A stretch of DNA of 64,000 bases from Talinum fruticosum (Eukaryota > Streptophyta > Magnoliopsida > Caryophyllales > Talinaceae), in assembly GCA_021018815.1 (NCBI GenBank), contig JAITYX010000025.1, positions 4,250,501-4,314,500 of the forward strand, in the 5' to 3' direction. The number at the start of each line of letters is the position of its first letter. The first letter of the stretch is position 1. Of this stretch, positions 22,131 through 33,794 are shown in pieces. Made by a program: the position numbers and the translations under genes. The notes under the pieces are model-generated. The model did not search any database. It saw nothing but the letters and a program-made list of their open reading frames with translations, and had not been told where the DNA came from.

Positions 22131-23044
22131 CTAGATGGTTTTTGGGGATGACCCTATATCCAAATTATCTTTCTATTTCTCTAAAACCCTAAATAAATTT
22201 AGATGCACTCTTTTGATCTACCATCTTTACGTATCATATTTCGCTATGATTACCACAAATCCTAAACTCCTAAACCCATTTCTCAAAATCTCAAACATTT
22301 CACGAATATCCAACTTAATAAACTAAACAAATATTACCCACATTCTCAATATTCAACATTTCAACAAAGATTCAACATTTCAACCATCTCAAACATTACC
22401 CACATTCTTAATATTCATATAATACTGCAAAATACATTTAACATTTAACTATAAAATAATTTCCTAAATAACTATAAAATAACGAGAGGATAGAGATTTA
22501 TCTCTAAGAACAAACAACGTCGAGGGTAAGGAGAGGCTTGACAGGTGAGAATTTGAGGAGATCTACACTTAAAAGAACCGAGATGAAACTATAAAGATAT
22601 GAAAGATTAAGAGAGAGGAGATATAGACGATGAGAGTAAGGAGAGGCTTACCAATTCAAGTCGACCGACGGTGAGGAATGAATTCCGGATCCGATAAGCG
22701 TGTGAGTGGAGGAGAGAAAACTATAGAAAGTGATAAGGCCGAAAGTGTTGTAAGTAGGCATGGAAATAGCAGATCGCGTTTGAAGTCGATTTGAAAGACG
22801 TATGAAGACGGTTTTGTCACACAACCGTCATCATATGTCACATTTAACGACGATTATGTTAGAAGAACCATAGTTAAATGTTTCAGAAAACATATGATGA
22901 CGGTTCTTACATTAGAACCATTTTCATATGTGTTAAAAAGTACTTGTTATTTACAAAAATGCCACCAGTCTAGATTTCATGACGGTTTGTCCTTTTAACC
23001 GTCGTTAAAGACCCGTCGTTAAAAGTGGTTCTTGTAGTTCATGG
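22131..23044. mobile_element. CACTA right-end fragment
   Basis: From about 22,800 the sequence has repeated complementary motifs ('accgtcatcatatg', 'catatgatgacggttc', 'accgtcgttaaag') and ends 'gtggttcttgtag', a CACTA right terminus missing its final bases. The same arrangement, with purine-rich 'gagagtgagagagagg' sequence before it, is seen in the CACTA ending at 61,057. No transposase is present, so this is a deletion derivative or fragment. The 22,140-22,500 part is AT-rich and unassigned. Confidence 0.6.
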
Positions 23045-24264
23045 CAATCTGCTGCCATGGTCGACTAGTAGTATCCTAACTTCTGAATTTTCTGAACCAA
23101 CATCCTTCCATTCATACAAGGTCCGCATTCCCCACCATGAATTTTATCAATGTTGCGCTCGCTTCTTGTTGATTGACATAAAGTAAGTTGATTTCTTTGT
23201 TAGTTTTCTTGTACAACTGTCCTTGGTCGATGAAAAATTGAGTTGCTAGCATCTTGATGGCTCGTTGAGCTCTAGGTGTGGAGTCTAAAGAATATTCTTG
23301 TTTGTGCGGATATCGATAGATGTCGGGGTACCAACTAGTTTGGTCGGTACTAGACACTTGTAGTGCGTATACTTGCGCATGCCGACTCGTTGTTCTATAT
23401 AGATGGGCATTGAAAGAATTTGTCTAGGGATATTGATCATGGATTCTAATTTAGCTAAAGCATCTGCGAATTGGTTGTCATCCCTATGTAGGTAGGTATA
23501 TGAAATGTTTTCAAAATGTTTGGATAATTAAATCAAATGTGCTTGGTAGGGTGCCAAGGCTTCACTACTTATCTTCTATTTTTGTGAGATCCGATTAATG
23601 ATCGGAGAGAAGTCACCAAAAACCTTGATTCTCTTGTCTCTAATCTCTATGGTAGCTTAAAGTCTCCTTATGCATGCCTTCCGCGGCATTGTTGGTGATA
23701 CCAAAATCAAGCATAACCGAAATGGGAGTATGTGCTCCGTTTGGTGAGAGTAGAAGAATCCCTACTCCAAATTCCTTCGATTGGAAGCGTCGTCAAAGTA
23801 CATTGTCCATATATCCACCTCTACTTATACGATATTTTCGTCCCGGAGCTTAAGGTATCCAGGTTGCGATTCGATTACGGGTAGATGGGCTAGGAATTCC
23901 AACACTACCCTTCCTTTGATTACTTCCAAAGGGACAAACCCGAGTTTGAATTCCGACAACATAAAAAGTCCATCAAACTATTTCACTGCTAATGGTAAGT
24001 TATTGAAGGATGTACTTAATGGGATCCATCACTACTACCACGTGCATCGTGTGGCCCACATGTAGTGCCTTAGCTTTTCGGTAGCCCGGACTAATGCCAA
24101 TGAAGTCTTCTTTAATGATGTGTATCTAGTCTAATAATCTAAGAATTTCTTACTTAGATAATATACTGCGTACACTTCCTTTCTATCCCGTTGAGCTAGC
24201 ATGGCTCCCATCATGGTTTCTATTGTTGTGAGGTATAAAAGTAAAGGTTTCCCTAGTTTAGGTG
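23045..24264 (-). pseudogene. Ty3/gypsy remnant G3: RNase H to integrase linker
   Basis: Colinear with G2 13,800-15,020. Minus-strand pieces: 24,131-24,264 ends YAVYYLSKKFLDY (RT-linked RNase H). 23,640-23,780 has a NGAHTPISVML and TNNAAE stretch (second RNase H). 23,112-23,357 has TSWYPDIYRYPHKQEYSLDS, then MLATQFFIDQGQLYKK (integrase N-terminal linker). Stops and frameshifts occur throughout. The left side abuts the CACTA right end and the right side is cut by an LTR. Confidence 0.8.
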
Positions 24265-26320
24265 TGTAGGAACCACGGCTGGCGCGGGCCGAATCGAGAT
24301 TCCTCACGAATGTATTCTTCATCATAAAGGGCGGGATTACCTCAAAACATAGAAATTCGCACACCTCAATCATAAATAAAGAAAGTAAGCAAAATCAAAT
24401 GAGAATTTAGGTGAGAAGGCCTTTGAAGTGTCAAAGTTAGCCAATAAGAGAACGTAAAAGAACGTAAAATTCCGGTTTAGCATAAAACAAAGCGAAAAAG
24501 GAAACGAAAGTAAGGAATCGAAAAGATTGCATGAGATGGGGAGGATTTTAAAGTGATACATCATTTGCCCCATAATACGTGAATGTGATAAAGAAGGCAT
24601 ATAAATAAAATCAACTCGTTGAAGATCGAATATGTGTCCTTAGGTTGTCCCACCTCCTAATATAGATCTCGAATTTGGATCCGGTGATGCGACTATTCTG
24701 GATTAAGGGGGCTATTTGTGAGTTTTGAGTATAGGTAGGTGTTAAGCTTGTCGTACAAGCAACAAATTAAACCACTACTTAAACTTATAATAAACAATAT
24801 AGCAAGGGCAAGTAGGGATCGAATCCACGAGGAAAGATATAATAACATGCAAGTTTTAATCTAATTAAATTTGCTACTCTTAAAAACAAAACAGAAAATA
24901 TAAATTAAAATCAATAATTAAAATTCATAGAAAATTATCTAATAACTAAATAAATAATTTATATATAATAATAAAACTACAATAACCCAGAAATATTTTT
25001 GTATATTTTTTAGAACAATTAAAACAGAAAACTAAAGCAGAAAATAAACAAATTCTAAAACAGAAAATTAAATAAGTAAAATTCTGCACTAAAATAATTA
25101 CGAAAATAAATACTAAAATTACCCAGAATAATAATACTAATTTTCTAAACCTAAACAGACCCTAAAAATATAAAAACAAAATTTAAAATCTAATTTACGA
25201 ATTTATTTTATTAAAAACCTGCAGTAATTAAATTCAAGAATTAAATCTGAAAAAATATCAAATTAATTCCAAAAATTCTAAAATTTAATCACATCAAACT
25301 AGGACTCTATCTAAACCCTAAAAGAAGATAAAATACGAAAAATAACAAAAGAAACTATTTTTAAACTAATTTCTAACAAACTGACTCAAAAATAATAAAA
25401 ACTAATAGAAAATTAATTCTGAAAAATTAAAATATATAAAGACTCAAAATAAAATTAAATTAAAATTACTAAAACTAATCTAAAATAATGATCTTTAGGG
25501 GGTTTAATGAAATTGATAATAAAAGACTATATATTTATAAATAAAAATTAATAAACTCAAGAAAATAACTAAAAGCAAACAAATAATTATCAAAGATAAC
25601 AAATTTATAAAAACACTTAGTATAATCTATATCCACCATGCAAATTATTATTTATCATTAACACACAAATTGATCTACCCATGAGCTAAATTGTAGAAGA
25701 CAACCACTAGCGGATCTTCCCCGTTTTTCCTTAGTTATTAGTTTGCTTAGGCCTAGCCCTAATATAAACCCTACTAATATTGATAACCTTAGTACTAGCA
25801 CTAGAATTTAATCAAATTAGAGCATTAAGTATTAGAAAAACATCATCTAGCACCTAATAACCAATCTACTAGCAAATTGATTTAAGAAGGATCTATGATA
25901 ATTTCCTAATTAAAAGAGATGGGTATGAGCCATCCATGATTAACTAGGGTGATACTTATGTCTAAAAGATCAGCAATTACGTACTTAAACCCTCTAAACT
26001 ATCACATGAATTTATATAAAACTAAATAGCGTGCACTCTAATTAATTAGACATAAATTCATAAACATTAAACACAAATTATCATAGAATCATGGATCAAA
26101 TCAATAAGAAAATAAAAATCAAAACTTTGTTTCAAAATAAATAATTTAACATGGCTTCAATGAGATTATACTAAGTATAAGAAAAACTACTCACACATCA
26201 TGTAATTTAAAACATGTAAACTAAATAAAACTAGCATCTTTAGTATTAATCTATCAATAAAAACTCAATCTTTTCTAATAAAAATTGCAAAACTAAATTA
26301 TACTACCGATATTAGTTTCT

Positions 26321-26560
26321 TTGACCGGGAAGATGAAGAAGATGATGATGGATGGTGGCTGGCTGGGCAGCGGACAGCGAGTGGCCAGCAAGATGCAGCG
26401 AGCAGACAGTACGATGCAGCTAGGAACAAGCAGCAGCGGCAGCAAGCGGTGGTGGCTGGGCGGCTGCACTGGTGGACCGCAGCGAGTGCAGCCGGCTGGG
26501 TGCCGTGGACAGCAAAGGGCAGGTGGTGATTGTGTGTGGCTGGCTTCCTCGGTCTCTCTC
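26321..26560. repeat. GC-rich CAG/TGG-type low-complexity block in X1
   Basis: It is a dense mix of cag, gca, tgg and cgg triplets ('agcagcggcagcaagcgg') inside otherwise AT-rich DNA. The corresponding block in X2 (63,540-63,750) has a different triplet arrangement although both flanks match. Open frames on both strands here are a by-product of the triplet repeats. Confidence 0.75.
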
Positions 26561-26578
26561 CATGATGATAATAAGTAG

Positions 26579-26586
26579 TATATATA
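26579..26586 (-). promoter_or_regulatory. TATA-like box of X1
   Basis: TATATATA on the minus strand, about 15 bp before a minus-strand ATG that opens into the GC-rich block. It is conserved in X2. It is the likely LTR promoter. Confidence 0.4.
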
Positions 26587-27925
26587 GGGTGAAAGAGTTA
26601 GGGTTTATTTCTCTTTCTTCTCTTCTAAGTTTCCTTTTCTATTCCACTTAGGATTTCCTAAAATATAATATCCTAAAATAAATATTTTATTACATATTAT
26701 ATTTATGGACCGACTTCATATATTTTCTTGGATGCTTGTCGGTAGCTAAAAATCCACTTTTAACGACTTTTCTTCTCTTCCCCACTTTATTCGATAATTA
26801 CCTATAAATAGACAAAATAGAATAAATTAGATAAAATAAACTATATAATATAAACTCAATAATTACTAAAAATACGTATAAAATACGACTTAACAATAGA
26901 GGTAAATGAGATGGATGTATGAGGAGGCTTTTTGGTTCGGATGTAGTTGGAATGGCGAATAGAATGGCAAGAGGCTGAAAAGGGATCAAGAGATCATAAT
27001 ACATAGTCAAGTAGTTAGTTCCTCTTAGGTGAATTTTAGCAGAGCAATATTGAGGGATGAGCCATTGTAGGTGGAATACCGCAACGTGATGCTCGGGGAG
27101 GAAGCCATGATGAAATGAGAGCCAAGGCTCTCTATTTATAGGGAAGGATTAGGGCGAGGAAATGACATGGGTTTATCCTGGACAGCCGTCAAGAAGCACT
27201 AGCAAAACCGGGTCATGATATCGTGAGATTGAACAAGATAAAGAAGAAATAAAACCGGATAGAACCGGGTCAAATAGGGACGTCCAGCGCTGGCCAGCCA
27301 CGCATGCCTAGGGTTTTGTGCCGTAGCGTGTTTCCAAGGGAGTCTTCGGGGCTACACGCAGCAATCCACTTAAAATTATGGGGTGGCTGGATCCGACCAT
27401 AGCAACTTTCAAAAAATGAGAAGTTTCGTTTTTGGCGGGTTTCCGTTTTGGCGAGTTTTTATTTTTGCAGGTTTCGTTTTCGTGCGGGATATATGCTCCT
27501 AGTCTCGGGTGGACAATCTTGGAGCCAAAACGCAGCACTTTGATGCTTTTGATCATGAAATATAGCGTCCAACATTGTCTTGAGGTCTTAAGCTCCTTGT
27601 CCGTTTGGACAAAGTGAAACGCAATGTTCCGAGCTTGGAATATCGCTCTACACGGCATCGGACGTCCATTGCATCCGAAGCCTTGACCGGGTATGGACCG
27701 TCCGAAATAAAAGAGGATTTTTTGATCAATCCAAGGTAAAATGCTATTTATATGGTGATAGGACTCGGGATTTCATCCCGGGCCAACAAATAAAATAATA
27801 GAGAAATGACGAGAATTTTTAGGTGTCTAGATTTAGCCCTCACTTTGACCGAGTCTAAAAGACGATGGTCAAAGTAGACACTAAAGGCCAACAAAAACTC
27901 TTATTAAATAGATGCGTCCGAAACC

Positions 27926-28064
27926 AGGTACCTTTTTTGACTCGCTTATTTCGAGATGATTTTGATTTTGGCTAAATCAAAAAGGACTGCAAATATCGAT
28001 TCACCTATTTTGAGATAAAATTTAATCTTGGCTAAAAATGACTTTTCTAATTAGGGATGAATTC
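27926..28064 (-). mobile_element. Gypsy leader fragment (G5)
   Basis: It contains two diverged copies of the leader repeat ('ttatttcgagatgattttga', 'cctattttgagataaaattt', each followed by 'ggctaaa'), as in the leaders at 19,721 and 54,163. Sirevirus A inserted here, and gypsy LTR sequence reappears on its far side at about 35,396. Both pieces may therefore belong to one gypsy copy. Confidence 0.5.
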
Positions 28065-29642
28065 TGAAGGTTTACTCTTGGACAGTATAAGTCACTCTAG
28101 AGGGAGGGGGTGAATAGGGTGATGAGTAAACTTGCTTGAATTTAAAATAGATATGAATCTCAGGTGAGCGTGAAGCAAGGTTAAACTCATATTTCAGTAA
28201 GTAGTGAAGAAACAGATTAAACGGAATTCGAAACCTGTCCGAGTCTAGAATGTACTCGAAAAATGAAAACTTAGAAAATACGTGGAAACCCTCCCGGGCG
28301 GAAAACCACGGACCGTACTAATCCAAGAACAAAGTTGAATCCACTATTTTGGGTCCACAAAATACAGTAGACTGACTTGACCTGAGTTGCTCCCTTAGAC
28401 ACCTCCTTACAAGTTTTTCCTAGACTCGAAATTTCCTTATCTCGATCTAGTACTTCCTAACCGAGATCACCCTTACAATTAAGGACAAGCGAGCTGAGTT
28501 AACCCTTACAGCTCAGTCAAGGGACCTTACTTAGAGAGTAAAAAAGAAAGTGTTTGTAACTAAGTACAAGACCTTACAACTTAGAAAGTTATGAAATACG
28601 GAATTGGAGTTGTAAGTAGAAGATTGAGAATGAATACAATGACGTTTTGCAAAAGTGTATTAACAATAGATTCGGCAATCTTCAAGTCTCGGGAAGTTGG
28701 CTTCTATATATAGATGACCAAGCAGCTTAGCCGTTGTGTCCATCTTGTGACTTGGAGGTCCTTTGTGACCGTTCAAAAGGATTTTCCGAGTCACTCATAA
28801 AATATTCGTTGCGATATGAACGTTGAGCAATGGTGCTTAACTCCTTTGGAAGTCCCAAAACCACTGGTGGTGTCTTTAAAAAATAAGGTGGAAACCACCG
28901 TTGAGCTTCGTGTTGCAGATTTCCAGCTTTGGAAACAGACAATTTGACGATTGTCCGTGGCTAGGTCGAAGGTGGAAAAAGCCTTGTCTCGCTGGTGATT
29001 GGACGTTTTGAAGCCGGTTACTTTTGCAGTTCAAAAATAGGATAGCCTCGTTTGAATAACCTACAAAATCAAATCAATTTGGTTCTCAAAGTATAAAATA
29101 CTTTGGTCCAAGGTTAGACACAAATAATGATATAATTAAGATAATAAAATGACTAATTATCTAAGTCGGAAAAGGAATGGAATTTTCCGAGTCTAATATC
29201 CATGATACCCAAAATTCCATCCGAGTAAGTCTAAAAGAGAATCAAGTTAGATTAAGAATATCGAGTGAACGAACTTGATCTAGACTAAGCAAAGTTCAAA
29301 CAACACAGGCTGACTTGGAATAGAAAATTAACATTGTAGTTCCTGGAACATGAAGTCGGACTCGAGTTTATGTGTGTGGATACGAGTGTTTGAACATGCA
29401 ATAATTGTGAGTGTTGAGTAACTCGGAACCGAGTTAGTACAAGTATGCTTTCCGAGTCGATCGGAGGCACACAAACACATATGAAATAATTTCTTAAACA
29501 CACAGAATAGGTGCTATATCACTCGGAAAACTTTCTAAGGTACATAGAATGACTTGTAATATAAACCCTATGAGAGAAGAGATCTTACACCGATTCCTGG
29601 ATGGAACTCGAGAAAATTGTAAGTATAAAGTGTGAGTCTTCA
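28065..29642 (-). repeat. 3' LTR of Sirevirus A (1,578 bp)
   Basis: Runs from 'tgaaggtttactcttgg' to 'gtgagtcttca', i.e. TG...CA. It is followed directly by the polypurine tract 'atctcccctttttg'. The length equals that of the solo LTR at 38,789-40,363 (1,575 bp). Contains the hairpin block 'ctctagagggagg..aatagggtg' near its start and a TATA-like 'cttctatatatagat' at about 28,703. The left flank is 'aattc'. Confidence 0.9.
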
Positions 29643-29656
29643 ATCTCCCCTTTTTG
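29643..29656 (-). promoter_or_regulatory. Polypurine tract (Sirevirus A)
   Basis: Minus strand CAAAAAGGGGAGAT immediately upstream of the 3' LTR. It would prime plus-strand DNA synthesis. Further purine tracts lie at about 29,890 (minus TTTAGGGGAGTC) and 29,930 (minus AGGCAAGGGGGAT). Confidence 0.85.
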
Positions 29657-29916
29657 ATGAAAGGCATTCCATACTTAAATAGAAATTTTGTAAGTGATAT
29701 TGCAAATTTACTCGGAAAATAATCGAAGATTTCATAGCAAGAGCTATCATATCGGAGTAAGAAACAAAGCAAAAGGAGATAGATGCATTATTGTAAATAA
29801 CATATCGGAGCAAGAAACTTGAGAATATTAATGAAATGCAGTACTTCATTAATTTAACGAAAAGAAATATTTACACAAGGTGAGACAGACTCCCCTAAAC
29901 AAGACAACCAATTTTT

Positions 29917-31802
29917 TTATCTATTATCCCCCTTGCCTTTCAAGCAAACACAAAAAAAAGGGAAGAATACAACAAGAAGTACATATTTGATGTCCGGAAT
30001 AAAAAAATGAAACACTCGTAAATAAAAGACTAAGAAATTAAGGAGGGGATGGGTTAGTTTGAGATGAGGAGGAAGGACGAGTGGTGCGCCGTGCCGATAA
30101 GATCTTGACGATGTGCTTGAGCGCGGCGGAGGGAGTACAAGGATCTCCGGCATTGGTTCGGTTCCGAGTGGCTGACCCAAAACTAGGTCATCCAGAGGCT
30201 CGTCCTCTTGGAACCGAGCGACCGGAGGGGTGTGCTCGGAGTTGACTCGCTGCCGATTGTCCTTGATTAGCGAGTTCTTCCGACCCACTTAGACCGCTAT
30301 CCGAGCTTATCACTTCTAGTTGCGCTTTAGGAGCACCCGGACCCTCGGTTGTTGCTCCTTGTCCTTCTTGATCTTCTTGGCCTTCCGGCTCACCATGCTC
30401 GAAAGAGGTACATCAGCCGCAAGCTCTTCCGCTTCTTCTTGATCTTCTTCTTCACCTTATCCTCTGTCGGAGGAGGACTTGGCGAGGGCTCGAGGATTTC
30501 TCGAAGTGTCCGAGTCTCCTTGATCCTGAGCTGCCTTGGATCGTCTCTCCCGAAGAAGCTTGATTAGCTCCCTCTGCTCCTTCACCGAGCCTTCATCTCG
30601 AGGAGCACGTCCTATTGCTCTCGGAATTGAGATTGGGCGATTTTCTCGGTTGATGGTCATAGACTGGAAGACAGTCTTGAATGATCGGAAGACGAGTCTT
30701 GAATGACTGGAGGAGGTAATTGAGTTCCAAGGCCATAGAGGAGACTTTGTCCATGAAAGCGAGAGGACAAAATGGAAGAGAGAGTTTTAAAAGCACCTGA
30801 GGTGGAGGCACCACCAGGTAGAGCAGGAAGAGAAAGAGGGGTGTCTTTACGAGTTTGAGGCGGAGAAAGTGGCCTCAGCTGTGAGCTGTGAACCCGGACA
30901 TCAGGTTTGATTTCCTGGTATCCGTACCCCGAAGTTCCTTTTTGCCAACTACAATGGCAGCCTCGAAGCTGCGATCGGATCCGAGATAAGAGGAACTTTA
31001 AATTGTTTAAAAATGAGAGTGAGAAGATCACCGAAAGGGAGAGGGGTGTTCTTCTTATTCCGAGTTTGAGCTAGCACAGCTGCCATTTGCTCAACAATAG
31101 CAGGAAAGAGGTCTACTTTGTAGCCCTCGAGAATATCAAAGACTCGCCTTGAGGTGCTTGGAGTCGGGGTTCTCCTTGCTAGAGTGAGTGACCCAGGGAA
31201 CTATTTTGCATACTTTTCAAAGAAGTCGTCGGCGACTTCATTGAAAGGTATTGGATTGCTTGTTTAAGAAGAGAGAGGATACTTTGAACAGGACGATGGA
31301 GGAGGGAAGTATTGATTCGAACAGTTATGTTACGAACTCCGGAGGTGAGAATACCTTCGGAGCTGGAAAGATGTGTGTAGAACTCATAAACGAGTTCGGG
31401 ATATATGAACTCACTAAAGCAAATAAAATTGTAGACCCTGGTCGATCGTATATGAGGCAACCATGAAAATTTTATTGTTAGGAAGAATTTATCATGCAAC
31501 GCAAGATGCTAGGTGACAAGAGGTTTAGAATTTGAGGGGCCTTCTTGGCTTTTAGTGCGGGGTTTCTTGGTGGCGAGAACCAAGAAAATCGGGATGAGAA
31601 CCTCTTTTCGGCATTTTGATGTGAAAGAGAGAGTAGGTAAGCTTGAGAGAGAGTAGAAGAGAAGAAGACTTGAAGAGAGTGAAGGATAAAAGGAAAAAGT
31701 AGAAGAAGAATGAGATTGAGAGCAACAAAGCTTACTTGAGATGTTCTTCACGAAGCTTGAGAATGCTTGTGTGTCGCTTTTAGTCACTAAGATCGTGGTC
31801 AC
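29917..31802 (-). pseudogene. Env-like third ORF of Sirevirus A
   Basis: A coding region downstream of pol, broken into frames. An N-terminal stretch (31,509-31,802) leads to an ICFSEFIYPELVYEFYTHL block (about 31,375-31,430), then FDILEGYKVDLFPAIVEQM and LPFGDLLTLIFKQFKVPL (about 31,000-31,140). These match the pattern of the 'putative plant transposon protein' domain, in which 'LV.EFY..L' and 'LPYG.LLT.IF..F.V.L' are conserved. The rest is Ser/Pro-rich, then charged with EQRELIKLLRERRSKAAQDQ (about 30,540). No hydrophobic fusion or signal segment is evident, so 'env-like' reflects position only. Its role is unknown. Confidence 0.7.
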
Positions 31803-31867
31803 GACGATTTGATTTCGAGAGAGAGAGTAAGCATAGAGTAAAGTAAAGAAATGAAGGGGAATAAGCG

Positions 31868-31878
31868 CTATTTATAAG
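31868..31878 (-). promoter_or_regulatory. TATA-like box upstream of env-like ORF (A)
   Basis: The minus strand reads CTTATAAATAG, about 400 bp after the pol stop and before the env-like region. Sirevirus B has GTTATAAATAG in the same place (42,097-42,107), with similar flanks ('aaatgaagg'). Confidence 0.4.
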
Positions 31879-32273
31879 AAAAATAAACTTCCTTCGATAT
31901 CCGTTCGACTCATCTCTTTTAGCGAGTCACCTCGGACCCGTGTGGTCGTTCTCTTCTTTAACGGTTAGAATTCCAGCGGTTTGTTTCCCAAAGGCTAGTT
32001 GTCCGATCATGGCGCGGGAGAGAGAGAGAAAAGAAAGATTTTGAAAATAAATCTTGAAATTCTCCACTTGTCTAGAGATGATTTCGAAGTTTGATGTCCA
32101 TTTTTCTCAAAGTCCGAGTCGACTTAGCTAGGTTTATGAGTGACTCGAAGCTGGAAATAAATAATAACTATTGGCTTAGTATCACTGAATCAACTGAGCT
32201 AATGGTTATTTAAGAAATGAAATCACATAACACATAATCATGCAATAAAAATTTTCACATAGAAAGCAAATAA

Positions 32274-33760
32274 TTATGCATTTAAAATACCAAGCTCATT
32301 CCTAATAAAACAAAGCCGATCTTCACTACGAGGCTTAGTGAAGATATCAGCTAATTCAAGATTTCTAGGAATGAATTCGAGTTCAATATCACCTTTCTCG
32401 GAATGATCTCTTAAGAAATGATACCTGACCTTAATGTGTTTCATTTTTGAGTGCTTGAACCGGATTTTTGGTGATGATGATTGCACTCGATTATCACACT
32501 TGATTGGCACCGATTTGAAAGAATATCCAAGATTTCTTAAGTGTTGCTTTATCCACAAAATCTGAGCACAACATGCTCCAGCTGCAATATACTCAGCTTT
32601 GGCAATTGATAGAGCTACTGAGTTTTGCTTCTTTGAGTGCCAAGATATTAAGGATTGACCCCGAAATTGGCACGCCCTGAAGTGCTCTTTCTATCAACTT
32701 TGTATCCAGCGTAATCAGCATCCGAGTATCCAGTGAGAGTCAGCTCCGAGTCTTTGGAGTACCATAGACCTAAATTCTAAGTCCCTGCAAGATATTTGAA
32801 TATTCTCTTCACCGCAGTGAGATGTGATTCTTTTGGATTAGCTTGGAATCTTGCGTATAGACAAACACTAAACATTATATCTGGTCTACTAGATGTAAGA
32901 TATAGCAAAGATCCAATCATACCTCGATAGAGTTTCGATCTATTGCTTTACCTTTTTCATCCGACTCTAATTTTATGCTCTCTGCTCATGGGTGTTACTT
33001 GTATGTTTCGCTTCATAAAGTTTATACTTTTGCAGCAGCTCCTTGGTGTACTTTGATTGATGGACATAGATTCTATTTTTGTCTTGCTTGATTTGTAGAC
33101 CAAGGACGAAATTGAGTTCTCCCATCATGCTCATTTGAAATTCCTGTCTCATTAATTCGGAAAAATCTCGACAAAGAATTTCATTAGTAGCTCCAAAAAT
33201 TATATCATTAACATATATCTAAGCGATAAGGAAATCTTTCCCCTTGGTTTTTATAAAGAGAGTGTTGTCAATATGACCTCTTCTAAAATCATTTTGAACA
33301 AAGAAATTACTCGAGTCTTTCATACCAAGCTCCGGGAGCTTGTTTAAGACCATAAAGAGCTTTTTGATGTTTGAAAACATGATTTGGAAATTATGAGTTT
33401 TCAAATCTAGGGGGCTGCTCAACATAGACTTCATCTTTGATAAAACCATTGAGAAAAGCACACTTAACATTCATTTGATATAACTTTATATTCATGCTAC
33501 ATGCAAATGCTAACAGAATTCTAATGGCTTCAATTCGGGAACAGGTGCAAAGGTTTCCCCATAATCAATCCCTTCTTCCCGATTGTAACCTTGAGCCACA
33601 AGTCTATCCTTGTTTCTAACTACCAATCCACCTTCATCAAGTTTGTTCTTGAAAACCCACTTGGTTCCTATGACTGGGTGATCGGAAGGTCGTTTGGTCG
33701 AGTCTAGACTTGGTTTCTTTCGAATTGATTGAGTTTCTCTTGCATGGCCTCTACCCATTC
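32274..33760 (-). pseudogene. Copia RT and RNase H (Sirevirus A), catalytic box mutated
   Basis: Minus order: RT start VIGTKWVFKNKLDEGGLVVR, VAQGYNREEGIDYGETFAPV (33,510-33,758). Then KALYGLKQAPGAWYE with frameshifts. The catalytic box reads Y-V-N-D at 33,204-33,215 instead of Y-V-D-D, and a TAG stop lies just before it (33,219-33,221). RNase H follows: SLISWH-type box, IKQHLRNLGYSFKSVPIKCD, HIKVRYHFLRDHSEKGDIEL and ADIFTKP (32,274-32,558), ending at a natural stop. The polymerase would be dead even without the other breaks. Confidence 0.88.
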
Positions 33761-33794
33761 AGGTTCATTTAGGGCCTCTAGTGCATTTTTAGGT

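Larger units (their letters stand above)
24740..26895 (-). mobile_element. AT-rich element X1 (about 2.16 kb, LTR-like)
   Basis: Termini are TGTTAAG...CTTAACA, so it begins TG, ends CA and has 7-bp inverted ends, like an LTR. Flanks GTAGG and ATAGA could be a decayed 5-bp target duplication. Near the left end it carries 'agggatcgaatccacgagg', a motif common near plant LTR ends. A TATATATA box lies on the minus strand at 26,579-26,586, followed by a GC-rich block at 26,321-26,560 and then very AT-rich sequence without any frame. X2 at 61,948 is a near-identical copy. The parent family is not identified. Confidence 0.6.
24265..27925 (-). mobile_element. Gypsy LTR inserted into G3, itself split by X1
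   Basis: It starts 'tgtaggaaccacgg' right after G3 RT sequence. The left part is 24,265-24,739 and the right part about 26,896-27,925, separated by element X1. Near 27,745 the minus strand has a TATA-like box (CACCATATAAATAGC) and upstream promoter-side sequence shared with 4,621-5,000. Compared with the G2 LTR it lacks several hundred bases after the start. The right boundary is approximate: leader-like sequence, not G3, follows, so a deletion or rearrangement is likely. Confidence 0.6.

Noticed and set aside
24740..24860. tRNA-derived SINE, suggested by the B-box-like GATCGAATCC
   Set aside because: The element is over 2 kb, has TG...CA-type ends and a TATA box, and has no convincing A box. 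The motif is common near plant LTR ends.
26321..26578. Open frames on both strands in the GC-rich block of X1 (and at 63,559-63,789 in X2)
   Set aside because: They come from triplet-rich low complexity, and the encoded peptides differ between the two otherwise near-identical copies.
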